Shown in pieces: positions 1 to 10,822 of a DNA stretch of 64,000 nucleotides (position 1 is the stretch's first letter; each line of letters opens with the position of its first letter). A program made the translations under genes and the position numbers. The notes under the pieces were generated by a model. The model was not told the DNA's origin. It saw only the letters and a program-made list of their open reading frames with translations, and did not search any database. This stretch comes from Cryptomeria japonica (lineage: Eukaryota > Streptophyta > Pinopsida > Cupressales > Cupressaceae), in NCBI RefSeq assembly GCF_030272615.1, contig NC_081413.1, forward strand, positions 165,305,080 through 165,369,079, in the 5' to 3' direction.

Positions 1-684
1 TAAGGTAAGTTTCATTGTGAGCAAATTCCATGCTCATAGTACAAACTCCCTAATGTGATCTCGAGGATCAGATTTTCCATCGTATTTGTCATATTTAGGA
101 ATCTCACAATGTTGTGGAAATGGTATCATATTTAGATTCTTTTCAAATGAATATGGGCATATATCTTCTAATGAATACTTCCTAGAGCTTGTTCTATTTT
201 TCATGTCTTGTATTTATTGTTGTAAAGTTTGCATTTGTTGAGTAAGGTTTGACAATGGATTATCCACATAGTTTCTCCTTGTTTCTTCGTGAGTCCTTTT
301 ATCACTATGCTCTTTTCTTGTGTCATCCCTTTCTTTCCTGGTTTCTTCATGACTTTCTTTGTTCACATCTTCGTTATTTAAATCATCTATGTTTTGGGTG
401 TTACTTGCCTCTACAACTTGTTTCAAGCTTTCTATGTTAAAGTGTTGTGGTAGTTTAGCCCCAGATTTTGCCAACATTAAGAGATATTTCTCTTTTTTCT
501 TTGTTAACAATTTTTCCATTAGCCTATCAAATTTGAAATCTTGCTGAAGGTCTCTAATGGTGCTATTGATTGCTTCTTCGTCAACAGCGGTAAACCCAAA
601 AGTTTGAAATACAGGATTATCTTGTTCCTCCATTTGTTGTTGTTTTCTAAGTTGTTCGTATTGGGCTGTAGTCCAAACTAGCAT
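1..684 (-). pseudogene. gag: R1 gypsy gag, partial and broken
   Basis: Minus-strand reading frame of a Ty3/gypsy capsid gene running off the left edge of the window. From the Met at 684 about 156 codons are open; two in-frame stops follow (near 211-213 and near 34-36). Downstream, in the same frame, lies IPKYDKYDGKSDPRDHIREF, which matches the conserved start of the Retrotrans_gag domain (pattern: F-P-K-F-x-x-Y-D-G-x-x-D-P-x-x-H). The N-terminal part is Gln/Glu/Lys-rich and low in complexity, as usual ahead of a gypsy capsid. Primer site and LTR lie upstream in the same orientation. The stops mark it as a dead copy. The lineage within gypsy is not resolved. Confidence 0.8.
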
Positions 685-2901
685 GTGATTATTTCAAAGT
701 TGTTGAAATTCCAAAGGACAAAGTCAATAGGTGATTATTGGTTTAGGAAGACATGCTTTGCTGATTTTACCGCTATTGTTTGTTCATTGTGATAAAGCGT
801 CTCTTTGTTGAAAAGCACATCCTTGTAAAATTTCTCAGTCAAACTCTGTACCGCAGCCACGCAAGTAGTGACGAAAACGGTGTAGGAATGTCCTATGTTT
901 TAATAAGATATTGCGATTGATATACAAGAATCTTATTCTTTTCTGAGTAGCTTTATAACCGGGTTTTCTTTTCTTAAGGTGATACTTAAAATTCATATAA
1001 GCATTTGACAATTTACAAGTTTGTTTGATTCCAATGTTGGTGCAATTCTGATTTTGATATAACCTAGGTTCAAAATAGGAAAGATATATCCAAGATTATG
1101 AATCTAGTATAGATTGATCAAGCTTCGTGATAGAGGATTTGGTTATCCTGATGAGAGACTTGACAATGATGTTGATTTATTTTTTTCACTTAAAATGTTT
1201 GAATCAATAGCTTGTTGAATGTTGATGTTTATAGAACTTCTTGGGAATAACCTGTTGGATTAGTGACCTAGTTGTTGAGCTAGTTTGAAAATATGTGATG
1301 GTTTTAGAGACATATCTCCTTCAAGAAGTATTTCGATACTGACGTTTTGATACTTTAGTTTTGATCTGGTGTTTCAAATGTTGGAAAGCTTTTGTATTAC
1401 CCTTTTGATCAAACTTTTTCAGCAATTTGTTGGATTTTTGCTCACTAGTAGATGATAATTTTCTTCAATTTTTGACCATTTGGAAAATGTAACAAACATA
1501 GAAGATACAATGTTTAATAAACAAAATGCACAAGCAAGTACAAATCTTATGGCAAGCTGAGACAATAGTTGTTGAATCTCACATGGGGTTTCCCCCGAGG
1601 CTACGCTATTCAAAGCAGATATTTAGATGCTTGACCCCACTGGCTCCACCCTCGGCACTCACTTCTTTGAGGTAGCCAAGCACTAGTTTCCATGAAAACT
1701 CTCCATGGAAAACTTTATATCTCTCCTAGGAACTGTATGTGTGTAAGCCACTTCAGAGGTCTGACCTCCTGCGCCAACAACTAGAAGGATTTTGGCAACT
1801 AGTACAAGTGGTTTTTAGTAAAGGCTTCTGATCATGTGGCCATACATGTGGCACTTTCAGCTCTGTAAATACAGAAGGTTCCTAGCCTATAAAGGTTACA
1901 CTCCATAGGGTTTATGGGGAAACATAGTGTCGGTATGAACTTATCAGCACATGTTGTTTGGGACTTTCATCACAAACATGATTTATTTAAAGTGGATTGG
2001 AAGGACTCGGTATTAGCCCATTTCCACTTTAGGTCATTCCCCTCTCACTGGCCCCCTCAAGGCAGTTCGAGAAGGCAGGCCCTCTAAAGGATTTAATTGC
2101 TTGAAAGTAAATAAAGCATAAAAGAGTGGGTTTGGCTTTTTGGTCACCCAATTAAGGGGAGAGCATATAACTACCAATTTTAAGACACGGAATATAAGTG
2201 TTCTCTTTAACCTTTTCAAAGCAATTGTTGGCTAAGTCGTATTTGGAGATGTTTCTCCAACAAGAATGGTGTTTATTTTAGCCTTTTTAAAAGTCTATGT
2301 GCAACTATTTTAGAGAAGTTACTAAAAATGCAAGTTGCATGTTGTCAATTTATCCTATTAGTTAGACTAAATGAATAAGACATGATATATTACTTCCCAA
2401 AATAAGGCCTTTAATTAACTAGATGAGGAAATGCATAAAATTTGTCTTAAACACCATCCTGCATATGCATGTTAGTAGTTTGAAAAATCTAATTTCTTGG
2501 ACATTCGGACCTGCAAGAAAATTTTGTTAGTTGGAAACAAAAGCGCTATTCTAACATATGCACTATTTTTTTCCTCAAATGCGCTAATCTTTAGAGCAAA
2601 AGTGCTAACCTAGACTACAAAAGCGTTGCTCTGCGGATACAAAAGCATGATTTCTTTAATAAATGTGCTAATCCAAAGGACAAAAGCGCTAACCTAGAAG
2701 ATAAAAGTGCTAACCGACGATGGTAATGCGCAGATTTTTAGACAAAAGCGCTAACCTATATGGCATATGTGGTAACCTATGATGCAAATGCGCTAACCTA
2801 TGAGCAAAACCACTGTCAGAATTCACATATGCATGAATCTGCATTACAAATGCGTTAATTTTACTTTTTGCGAGATTTTGAAAGGTATATGCGAGGTCCA
2901 T
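685..2901 (-). other. R1 untranslated leader, about 2.2 kb, no gene
   Basis: Sequence between the R1 primer site and gag. All three minus frames are closed by frequent stops and I recognise no protein. It is long for a gypsy leader. The stretch 1570-2080 is clearly richer in G+C than its surroundings and may be a separate insertion, but I see no termini or target duplication. The part nearest the primer site holds a degenerate minisatellite (separate entry). Confidence 0.45.
2535..2860. repeat. Degenerate minisatellite, AAAGCGCTAACCTA core
   Basis: About a dozen imperfect copies of a core close to CAAAAGCGCTAACCTA, spaced roughly 20-30 bp apart and separated by variable linkers. Variants replace GCGCTAA by GTGCTAA, GCGTTGC or TGCGCTAA. 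It lies in the R1 leader just downstream of the primer site in R1 orientation. A short open frame on the minus strand here is only a translation of the repeat. Confidence 0.7.
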
Positions 2902-2921
2902 GAGCCCCACGGTGGGTGCCA
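2902..2921 (-). promoter_or_regulatory. R1 primer binding site
   Basis: Minus strand reads TGGCACCCACCGTGGGGCTC three bases after the LTR end. Plant gypsy elements have TGGCGCC-type primer sites at this place, and the CCACCGTGGGGC core is familiar from such junctions. The C-to-T or G-to-A change in GGCGCC is in line with decay of a methylated CpG. The priming tRNA is not assigned. Confidence 0.7.
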
Positions 2922-2924
2922 AAA

Positions 2925-4093
2925 TGTGTTGACTTGAATTTCATCTTCAGAATGCTACCTGCAACAAGTTAGTTTCACAAAATATAAATGGAAGTGCTAC
3001 AAGAAATCCAAACTCAACCAATGAAACTACAAGAAATACATATTAAAATAAAACATTATTTTTACCTTCATGGTTAATGCCTCATTGTGTCCTAACTCCA
3101 CTATTCCTGGTTGCAGATGGTGTCCTCTCTGACAATGCACTGATAGCTTCCAAGATGGCATATGAAGAATAGACTCATAACTGATAGTTAATTGATGCTA
3201 TGATATGCAATACTACATGATTATGCTATATGATAATTGCTATTTTGCTTCAACATTAAAACTCACGAATGCATGATTTTTACAAATGATTTGCTTGAAA
3301 ATGCACTTGAAGTCTCTTGAAGTCTAACTCTCTCTCAACTGAAGCTCTTGATATTATAAACTTTGTGAGGATGAGATGATGTGGATTAGATCAACAGTCA
3401 TGATCAGTTTTGTAGATTTAGATAGTTGTAAGCACGGGTGAAGGTTGAGAGAAAGGGGGAAGGAGAAGACAAGTGTCACTAATCTCACCTTGATTGAGTT
3501 GTTGCCTGAGGGAATCTAGGGATGGTTGGAGAAGATTTAGGCATGATAGGACAAGTGGACTCAAGTCCTTCCTAAGATGTAAGGGTGTTGGAGAGAATAT
3601 AGGAGATGGTTATGAAATATGTGTACGTACACAATATTCATTGAATTTGGAGGTTGAAGATAAATGATGAATTAATATTTAAGAAATATTAATTTCCTTA
3701 GCGACATGTTTGATGAGTTGGAAAAGGAAAGATCAAGTGGAGATGGAGGGTGAGTTGGAAAAGAAAGATTAAATAATTTAGGAAATCATTTAATATTTGA
3801 GACTATAGGATAGGAGAATAACTATTAAATATTAGATATTTAATTGTTTGGAGAAGATAATTATATATTAGATATTTAATTAACTTGGTTAGAGGAATAA
3901 TTAAATATTAGATATTTAATTAATTAGAAGAATAGGATAGATGAATTAATTAATAAAATATTAATTAATAGAAAGAGATGAAAATGAATTAAATAAATTA
4001 ATCTTTTCAAATCAACTATTTAATAGAAGAATAATTATTAAATAAATATTAAATATTTATTTAATTGCTCATAGCCATTTTTATATGTATACA
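2925..4093 (-). repeat. R1 5' LTR (minus orientation)
   Basis: Bounded by the primer site on one side and by intact C1 LTR sequence on the other. On the plus strand it opens with TGTGTTGACTTG (TG at 2925 or 2927) and closes with TATGTATACA at 4093, giving TG...CA ends and a length of about 1.17 kb. The next bases, CTAAC (4094-4098), should be one half of the target duplication; the other half lies left of the window. The A+T-rich stretch 3780-4075 inside it repeats a TTAAATATTAGATATTTAATTA-like element several times. The partner LTR is not in the window. Confidence 0.7.
3780..4075. repeat. A+T-rich tandem motif in the R1 LTR
   Basis: At least five imperfect copies of a 20-35 bp unit built around ATTAAATATTAGATATTTAATTA, almost free of G and C, within the R1 LTR. 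No coding potential. Confidence 0.6.
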
Positions 4094-4704
4094 CTAACAA
4101 ACTGGTAACTCATTGGTAAAAGGGGGAAGAGACTTGGTGCTAGAACAACAAACCAGTAATCAAAGGATGAATCGGTAATATAGAAGTGCAGTGGCATACC
4201 GGTACACTGGTATGATAGAAGGAAGATAGGTGATCACCATAAATCATGGAGCGGTGATCGGTTATTTAGTTGCAATGGCAAAGGATGAGTTGGTGAGCTT
4301 ATGTCTACACCAAATCATATGTTGGTAAGGTGAACTATTAGTTATCATGTAGTCAAGCACGATTACATGCGGATTTTTTGGTTCGCACTTATTTGGCTGA
4401 ACATGATTTAAAAGTTTCTTTATTTGGGAGATGCAGTGGCAGAATTGGGTGAACACTTGGCCAAATTGTTGTAAGGTGCACAAAGAAAGACTGGGAGATT
4501 TTGAATTTGAAATCTTCTGAAATCCATGATTGGTTAGATTAAGGGAATTCTTGAAGGTGTCGACAGAAAATGTATAAAGAGTTCTTGAGCTATTTTAGAA
4601 TGTTTTGATTGTGAAATTTGCAACACGGAGATCTTGTTGAAGGAAATCCAAAGTGTAGAGAAGAGAGAGAGAAAGTGCTAAGAGGAATTAGTACAGAAGA
4701 GTGT

Positions 4705-4900
4705 GTTTCAAGTAGATCGACTAAGTGCAAAGTCGAGATATAGAGGATTAACAAAGTGTACAACCCAATATCAGAGGACCAACACAGTGCAGATTCGAAG
4801 GCAGCGGATCGACAGAGTGCAAAGCTAAAGGTCTAAGTATTGGTAGAGTACAATGTTGAGGGATAGGCGATCGACTGAGTGAAGAGCTGAAGGTGTAAGA
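4705..4900 (+). repeat. LTR minisatellite, GATCGACAGAGTGCAAAG type
   Basis: Five to six degenerate copies, about 30-40 bp apart, of a unit resembling GATCGACAGAGTGCAAAGC plus GAAGGT. The homologous stretch of the 3' LTR is 37484-37670, where the copies are clearer (ACCGACAAAGTGCAGAGCCG and relatives). Open frames on the minus strand across it are artefacts of the repeat. Confidence 0.65.
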
Positions 4901-5029
4901 AGGAAATCAATGTTGTGCAGTGAAGACACAACCACTGTGTATTGAGTGTGATACATGTTGAGATCTGATCAAGCTATCAGTACCAAATTTAGCAAATCAT
5001 CCATCTATTTCTTTCTAACAACTGCAACA

Positions 5030-5245
5030 TAAATCCCTTAACCGGGTGGACTTTAACAGGTCCCTATTGTAAAATCCCTTAACCGAGTGACATCTTAATT
5101 GATGTTCTAAGTCCTCTAACCAGACTACCTTTAACAGGCTAAAGGCACTAACTGGCCTTGTTCAAAATCTCTTAACCAGGTGGAACCTAATAGTGTCTTT
5201 GTAATCTCCTAACAGGGATGACTCTTAACCGGGTGTACTTCATAA
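5030..5245 (+). repeat. LTR repeat, CTTAACCGGGTG type
   Basis: Six or seven imperfect copies of AATCCCTTAACCGGGTG and CCTTTAACAGG at about 35-40 bp intervals near the 3' side of the C1 LTR. The same architecture recurs at 37800-38010 (C1 3' LTR), 26545-26770 and 32755-32970 (C2 LTRs), and in reverse orientation at 7315-7480 (insert X). Confidence 0.7.
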
Positions 5246-5267
5246 GAGTACAAATTTTGTGAGTTCC

Positions 5268-6510
5268 TGATGAGTTGAGACATTAGCATATTTTTATGCT
5301 TAGAACTCTTAAGCTTTTGTCATATTTTGATTTACATAATAGTAATGATGTATCAGAAGTTTAACCTATTAAATCATGTTTTGTCTTTGCCAATTAATTC
5401 CTGCAGCCATGTTATTCATTCTTGTTGCCATGCAAATTGTTTAGGTAATATCATGTGTGAAATTAATAGATATTTTGATTAATTAAAATAGATGTGTATG
5501 TTCTTGTATGTTCTTTCTTTTTGAGATTGCAGGAATAAATTGATGTTGTTAGGAAGGCTCTCTTGTCATGCCAATTGCAGTAGGAGACATTCAAGGAGGG
5601 ACTAAAAGATCAAATCAGCAGAAATGCTGATGAGCATAAGGAACAGCAAAGGAAAAGTAATTGTGCAAAGTTTACTGATGTCTTACTCAAAGTAGACATT
5701 AGTGTTGAAAACACCGCCACAATATGTTATGTCAGTGGTTCGGTTTAGATCCACATTATCATTGACTTAACTCCGTTTCTTTCCTTGATTAGTTATCTGC
5801 CCCTTCTAATTGGCATGATTTGTGTAATAGGAAGTAGTTGTTTTATTTTAAATAACGGTCTTTATATCTTTTATGAGGTTAGATAGAAAAGAGAAAAAGC
5901 AGAGCAGAGGATTTTTGGAAATAAAGTTACAAGTGTTTTGAGTTTCTTTTGACATTGAATCATGTAATGACTTCCGAAGAACAATGAATAAAAATATGTT
6001 ATTCTGAGCACTTAGAGTTGTTTTTGTGAAGCCTGGAATTACTCATCCAAGGGGCCCCACTTGGTAAGTATTCATGTGCCTTTGTTAAGATTAGTTTTCT
6101 TCTTTAGCTACAATAGACGTTCTTGCATTGTTTGTTCCTGCAGCCATTGGAAATAGATCCACTAACTGTTCCTACAGCCAAACCAAAACAGAGTAATTTC
6201 TGTTTATCAACATTGAACTTAGCTAGTATTGCTTGAATGAAATTATGTTAATGCAAAAAATTTCCTGTAGCCTTTCAATAGTTTCAATTCTTTCTTATCT
6301 GTTTTGCATAATGTTAGCTGTTGCAATAATGCAGAGTAGTTGTTGCAGGAACTTAGTGCATATATAGTGTAGACCCATTTCAAGTATTGTGTCCTTGGGT
6401 TGATAGTCAAATGAACACTAGCTATGGAAATAGTGACTTTACCAAGTGAATGTCCAAACTTTGGGTTGATACTTCAACTAGAGTTATTATTCTTATTGTT
6501 GAGTTGAACA
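5268..6510 (+). repeat. G0 5' LTR
   Basis: Runs from TGATGAGTTGAGAC to GAGTTGAACA, 1243 bp, and aligns by eye with both G1 LTRs (16377-17639 and 33924-35186) from end to end, with more divergence than those two show from each other. A TATATAG box occurs at 6361-6367 and the recurring motif TTCCTGCAGCCA appears at several places. The right end is fixed by the primer site that follows four bases later. Confidence 0.9.
6360..6367 (+). promoter_or_regulatory. Putative LTR TATA box (G0)
   Basis: ATATATAG within the context TTAGTGCATATATAGTG, about 145 bp before the LTR end. The same sequence is kept at 17489-17496 and 35036-35043 in the G1 LTRs, which supports a promoter role. No experimental start site can be inferred. 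Confidence 0.4.
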
Positions 6511-6514
6511 TTTT

Positions 6515-6532
6515 TGGTGTCATTGTCGAGGA
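6515..6532 (+). promoter_or_regulatory. G0 primer binding site
   Basis: TGGTGTCATTGTCGAGGA, four bases after the LTR. It matches the Athila/Tat-type site TGGCGCCGTTGCCGGGGA (tRNA-Asp type) at 13 of 18 positions, and all five differences are C-to-T or G-to-A. The following GATGGTGTCAAACTAAGAAC is shared with G1. Confidence 0.85.
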
Positions 6533-6633
6533 TGGTGTCAAACTAAGAACCTATTATGGTTATTGTCTTTTCAGTTTTCAGTTAATTGTTTTTCTAGCAT
6601 ACTTGATTGTTCGAAAAAAATTTATGAACCTGC

Positions 6634-6840
6634 ATGCATAGGTGAAGAAGAGATGTTCTAGGTAGATTTCTACCCAGTCATCCTAATCATGCATAAATTA
6701 ATTCCCCAGATGTAAATTCTTTTGTTGAACTTTACCAAACCCCAGAGAATTTGAACCACCATAAATCTGAATTTCCATAAGGCAGTCTTTAATTCCTTTT
6801 TGGAATACCAGAAGAAGAATCTGATAACTCATTAATGAAT
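6634..6840 (+). pseudogene. gag: G0 gag, N-terminal piece
   Basis: Begins at an ATG equivalent to the gag start of G1 (17753) and follows the same frame through the motif GRFLPxHPNHA and a segment reading ELYQTPENLNH. It has in-frame stops at the fourth codon and three more times. It ends where insert X begins, in the target duplication AACTC (6836-6840). Confidence 0.75.
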
Positions 6841-8294
6841 GAATAGTACCAAACTAGTACTGAGAGGGGGGGTGAATCAGTACAGGCAAAAATCACAATC
6901 CTAAAACCAGTTTGTCAGCAAACACTGTGCTTTGGCAGACAAATAGTAACACCGGTCCTAAATAGAGTACAACCAAAAAAACCTAGAATAATTAAGACAC
7001 GCATAAACTGGTTGACACTTATCTTTTCATACAATCTAATACTTCATTTCTATTTAACCCTAGTGCATGAACAGGTAATCTATCATCAAAGATGTATAAC
7101 CAGCTAGATCAACATGATTTACCTTTAGACACAAATCACTTAAACCATCACATGAATAACACCACACATGACACACAGATTTTTCATGTGGAAACTCAAT
7201 TGGGAAAAACCACAGTGGGGATGAATACCCACAAGTTGTTTTTGAACTATTTAGAAGTCCGCTTTGTTAGGAGCCTTGTCCGGTTAAAGACTGATACAAT
7301 AAGTTCTATTATGAACCGATCCTGTTAGGGATCACCCGATTAAGGGATGGCTAGAATATCCAGTTAAGGGTTAAACCATGTTACCTTGTTAGAGGATTTC
7401 AAGAACTCAATGGTTTTGAGTTACCCTGTTAAAGGATTTACAGTAAGCTGGTTAAAGATACCCTGTTAAGGGATTCTCCAACTGTTGAAGTGGTTAGAGA
7501 TCAACAGGTATTACAATGATCTGGTAACAACACTCAATGCCAATGCAGATCCACTTTAGCTCCTCTTCAATTTTTGCACTTACACTCTATAGGTATCACT
7601 TCTCTCCTCTGGTTTGGCAAGAATCAGGTATCTCTTCACTTGGATACACACACACAACATTGACCTTATAGAAAACAGATAGGTCGGTATCATAAACCCT
7701 AAACCCTAAACCTGTTAGGTTAAGCAATTCAAATGGTTCAATCTTGACCATTGAGCATATTTCATTAAATGCAACAGTCTTGATCCGATCTCAAGGCATT
7801 CTCCATCATTCATTTTCCACAGCTTTCATGGCGGCTGATAACCCATCACATGTTTTCACCATTTACAGACTTCGCACATTCCCGAGGTAGATAAGAACAC
7901 TCTCTTCATATAAGATCCTTCACGTGCATAAGGCTGGCGTGGCAACATGATCTATTCTTCATTATAATGCTAACTCATCACACAAAGTCACTGATTGAGT
8001 CACATAGACTTGAAGCACTTCAACCGGAAACCCTGAAGATGAGACTACCAACTGGTAGTCATACAAAGCTTCCATGTACCGGTTCCCATAACCACATGTT
8101 GGTTCACCTTAAACAAACACATCGCTTTACTTTGGCACATATACCGATTCACAATGTTATACCGGTTCTCACGTATACTGGTTCTTGGTAGCATACCGGT
8201 TCTCTCTTCTTCAGCATATTGTCATCAATGACAACATAGAATGTCATCATGTCCTCATAGTTGTTCACATAATGCCAATAGAATCTCATTTGGT
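6841..8294 (-). mobile_element. X: minus-strand solo-LTR-like insert in G0 gag
   Basis: 1454 bp flanked by AACTC on both sides (6836-6840 and 8295-8299), interrupting a gag frame that G1 keeps continuous. On the minus strand it ends in a pyrimidine-rich tract, CCCCCCCTCTCAGTAC, and carries a CCTTAACAGGG-type repeat (complement of 7315-7480), both typical of the copia LTRs in this window, so it is most likely a solo LTR of a related copia family. Two oddities: the outer bases are ATTAATG...TTTGGT, not TG...CA, and no internal coding sequence is present. It includes AAACCCTAAACCCTAAACC (7694-7712), two telomere-type units. ACCGGTTC motifs recur at 8080-8210. Confidence 0.7.
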
Positions 8295-9940
8295 AACTCC
8301 CCCTACTAGTCCAATGCAAGGAAATCCACCTCCAGGTGGGAATAATCCACCTTTGGACCCAACATTTGAGTTCCCCATATCTGATCAACATGATAATGCT
8401 AATCTCAAGAACATTCCAGCTTCTTCCCTCCCTAAATTCTATGGATTAGTGATAGAGGATCCAGACACAATTCTGTTTGAGTTTGATGTTCTCTGTAGGA
8501 GTTTTGATTATACTACAAATTCCCATCGACTCAAAACATTTCCTACCACTTTGAAAGAATCATCTTTAAGATGGTTTATGAATTAGGTAGTAACACAATC
8601 AATACATGGGATGAGATGAAATGATTGTTTCTTGCAAAGTATAAAGACTATTGTAGAGGCACTGATCACTATGGGGATGATATTTTTAGAATGACACAGA
8701 AAGAAGATGAGAGTTTTGAAGATTACCTGGAAAGGTTTATGTTTGGTGTCAAAAAGTCCAAGCATAGTACTCTAAATGAAGATTCCCTCAAGCTGATATT
8801 TTTAAGAGGAATCAGTGATGAATGCACTTATGCTTTGGATCTTATGGGTGGAGGTGGCATTACACAATCTACATGGAATGAGATAGGACAAATTTGTAAG
8901 AAGTATCCTAGATCAGCCTCTAAAAAAACAGGCATTTCAAGCTAGGAGCTCCTTCATCAGCATCTAGCACTGGAGTTTCTAGAATGGAACTTAGCGATTT
9001 GTTGAAGGACTTTAAGGAGGACATCATAAACAATATGGATACTCAGTTGGATACACTCTCAACTAAGAAGAAGCATGAAGAAGTTGATGCATTTCTTGCA
9101 AAAATTTTCCCTCATTGTAGACAGAGAAAAAAAGATTGCAGATGTAAAATGGTTGCAAATCTTGAGGTTCCTGACTTCAAGTCAATACAAGGTGAGGATG
9201 AACAAGTTTCCTATGTTTCTCAAAGAAGGCCAAATTTCCAAAGACAAGGTATGCCTCCGGATCCACTTTCTTTTTTTGGTTATAGTGGAAATTCTTATGT
9301 ACCAAATAATCAATGGCAATCACCATATGCTCAAAATTTTGGTAATTATCCAAACTTGTATGGTCCTCAAGGCCAAGGGTAGCATTTTGCTAATCAAATG
9401 TCATAGTAGCAGCAGCCACAGGGAAATTGGTATCCACCTCAAGCACAAGGGAACCAGTTTCAAGGGAATTGGCAACCTACTCCTCAATGGAGGGGGAGTC
9501 AACCATGGACTACCCAATCTTTATAGATATCAACAGGTTGTTCAACAACCACAACCGCATGCAATAATGCCCCCCCTACAGCCATTGTTGTTCCACCTAA
9601 ACCAATGCAGTTTCCCACTCAGCCAATGCCAAATCCTTATATTAAATCTGAGCAACAACAACAAGCTTATTCAGCTGACCCTAATCAATACCCAACCTAT
9701 TCTCTATCTATAAGTGATATTCACCTTAGATCTGGGACAACTCTGCCTAATCCATCTCCTCCACTTATCACTAAGATGCAAGAAGAACACGAAATCTCTA
9801 ATCCAATAGCCACAATACCTTAGAAGTAGAGATTACCACCATTTCCCCAGAGATTACAAGAAAAGGAAGTTCTTACAGAACATGAACAAGGTTTTGATAT
9901 CATAGATCAACTAAAACATGTATGTATTAAAATTCCATTT
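8295..9940 (+). pseudogene. gag: G0 gag, main part, broken
   Basis: Resumes the gag frame after X. Recognisable parts, shared with G1: capsid-like segment (SSLPKFYGL, RSFDYTT, SLRWFM; near 8425-8580), further capsid (LFLAKYKDYCRGTD, EDYLERF, ISDECT; 8628-8840), a cysteine cluster CRQRKKDCRC (near 9115-9145) where other elements carry a CCHC knuckle, a Gln/Pro/Asn-rich stretch with NFQRQGMPPDPLSF, and IHLRSGTTLPNP (near 9722), a motif conserved ahead of the protease in plant Athila/Tat elements. There are frame changes near 8586, 8935 and 9390 and several stops. Confidence 0.85.
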
Positions 9941-10822
9941 TTGCAAGCAATAAAAGATGTTCCTATATACATTAAGGCACTTAGGGAGGCATGTCTTAAA
10001 AAACTTGGTAGGAAGAAGAAGGATCCGCAAATAGTGCATGTGATGGGTCAACTGGCAGATATTATGCTAGGAAAGGTTTCAATTCCTAAATATTTTGATC
10101 CTGGTAGTCCTATTGTGAATATAGTCATTAATGGCACCCAAATAAGGAATTTTTTAGTTGATTTAGGGGCAGCCATTAATGTGATGATAAGAGAAGTAAT
10201 GCAGCAACTTGAAATCAATAGTCTCAGGCCTACAACTATAGTCCTACAACTTGTTGACAGCTCTACAGTGCAAACTGATGGTATGATTGAAGATGTGGTT
10301 GTTACTTTGGATTTCTGGGAATACCCTACAGACTTTATGATTCTGTCTCCAAATGCGACATTGGGAGGATATCCGGTGATTTTGGGAAGACCTTGGCTTG
10401 CCACAACTGATGCATATATTGGATGTAAATCAGGGGATATGACTATTTCAGATGGGAACTCTACAAAAATATTAGCTTTGTATTCTCCTACTCAGCCCCA
10501 GTTTGATCAACAACAAGTCATTTGGCCTACTTTGGGAGAAGAAACTGAGGGAGTTGACTCTATTAATCACCTTATGATGATTAATCAAGGGACATTCATG
10601 CAATCACATGATGAAAACTCAATTATTTATAAAATTTTGACAAATAAGTTAAAACAAGACCATCAATTGCAGGAGTTGGTACCAAATATTGCAGATTTAG
10701 ACTTTCCTGCAGCCACTAATATATTATATACTCTGTTGCCACAAGAAGTTTGTACTTCTCATTTTTCTGATATATCCCAGATTGATCTTACTATCAAAAT
10801 CGAAGTTGATTTGAATAAATAG
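9941..10822 (+). pseudogene. G0 aspartic protease region
   Basis: An open frame of about 293 codons in the frame that leads from gag to RT. It holds ALREACLKKLG, the protease core FLVDLGAAINVM (catalytic Asp in D-L-G, as usual in the Athila/Tat group), QLVDSS and VILGRPWLAT, the flap and C-terminal retropepsin signature. It ends with a stop just before the RT frame; G1 also has a stop there (20473-20475), so the break may be old or shared. The catalytic Asp is present, so this domain alone looks undamaged. Confidence 0.85.

Larger units (their letters stand above)
4094..5267 (+). repeat. C1 5' LTR, left remaining piece
   Basis: Aligns by eye throughout with 36870-38039 of the C1 3' LTR, for example in the blocks starting CTAACAAACTGGTAACTCAT and GAAGAGACTTGGTGCTAG. 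The first 308 bp of the LTR (equivalent of 36562-36869) are absent because R1 is inserted here. Bases 5263-5267 (GTTCC) are the target duplication of G0. 308 + 1169 + 215 bp (the displaced part and the two pieces here) equals 1692 bp, exactly the 3' LTR length. By hand count it differs from the 3' LTR by roughly 28 changes in the first 290 bp. Confidence 0.92.

Noticed and set aside
1570-2240. G+C-richer block in the R1 leader as a separate gene
   Set aside because: Frames are short, and no splice or protein signature was seen.
2710-2922. Minus-strand frame of about 70 codons
   Set aside because: It is a translation of the minisatellite and primer site of R1.
5028-5240. Regularly spaced repeats in the copia LTR as a CRISPR-like array
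   Set aside because: The units are degenerate and the spacers not of fixed length; it lies inside a plant LTR and recurs in the partner LTR.
9075-9713. Plus-strand frame of 212 codons overlapping G0 gag
   Set aside because: Out of frame with gag over its first part; the gag frame has conserved motifs shared with G1, this one does not.
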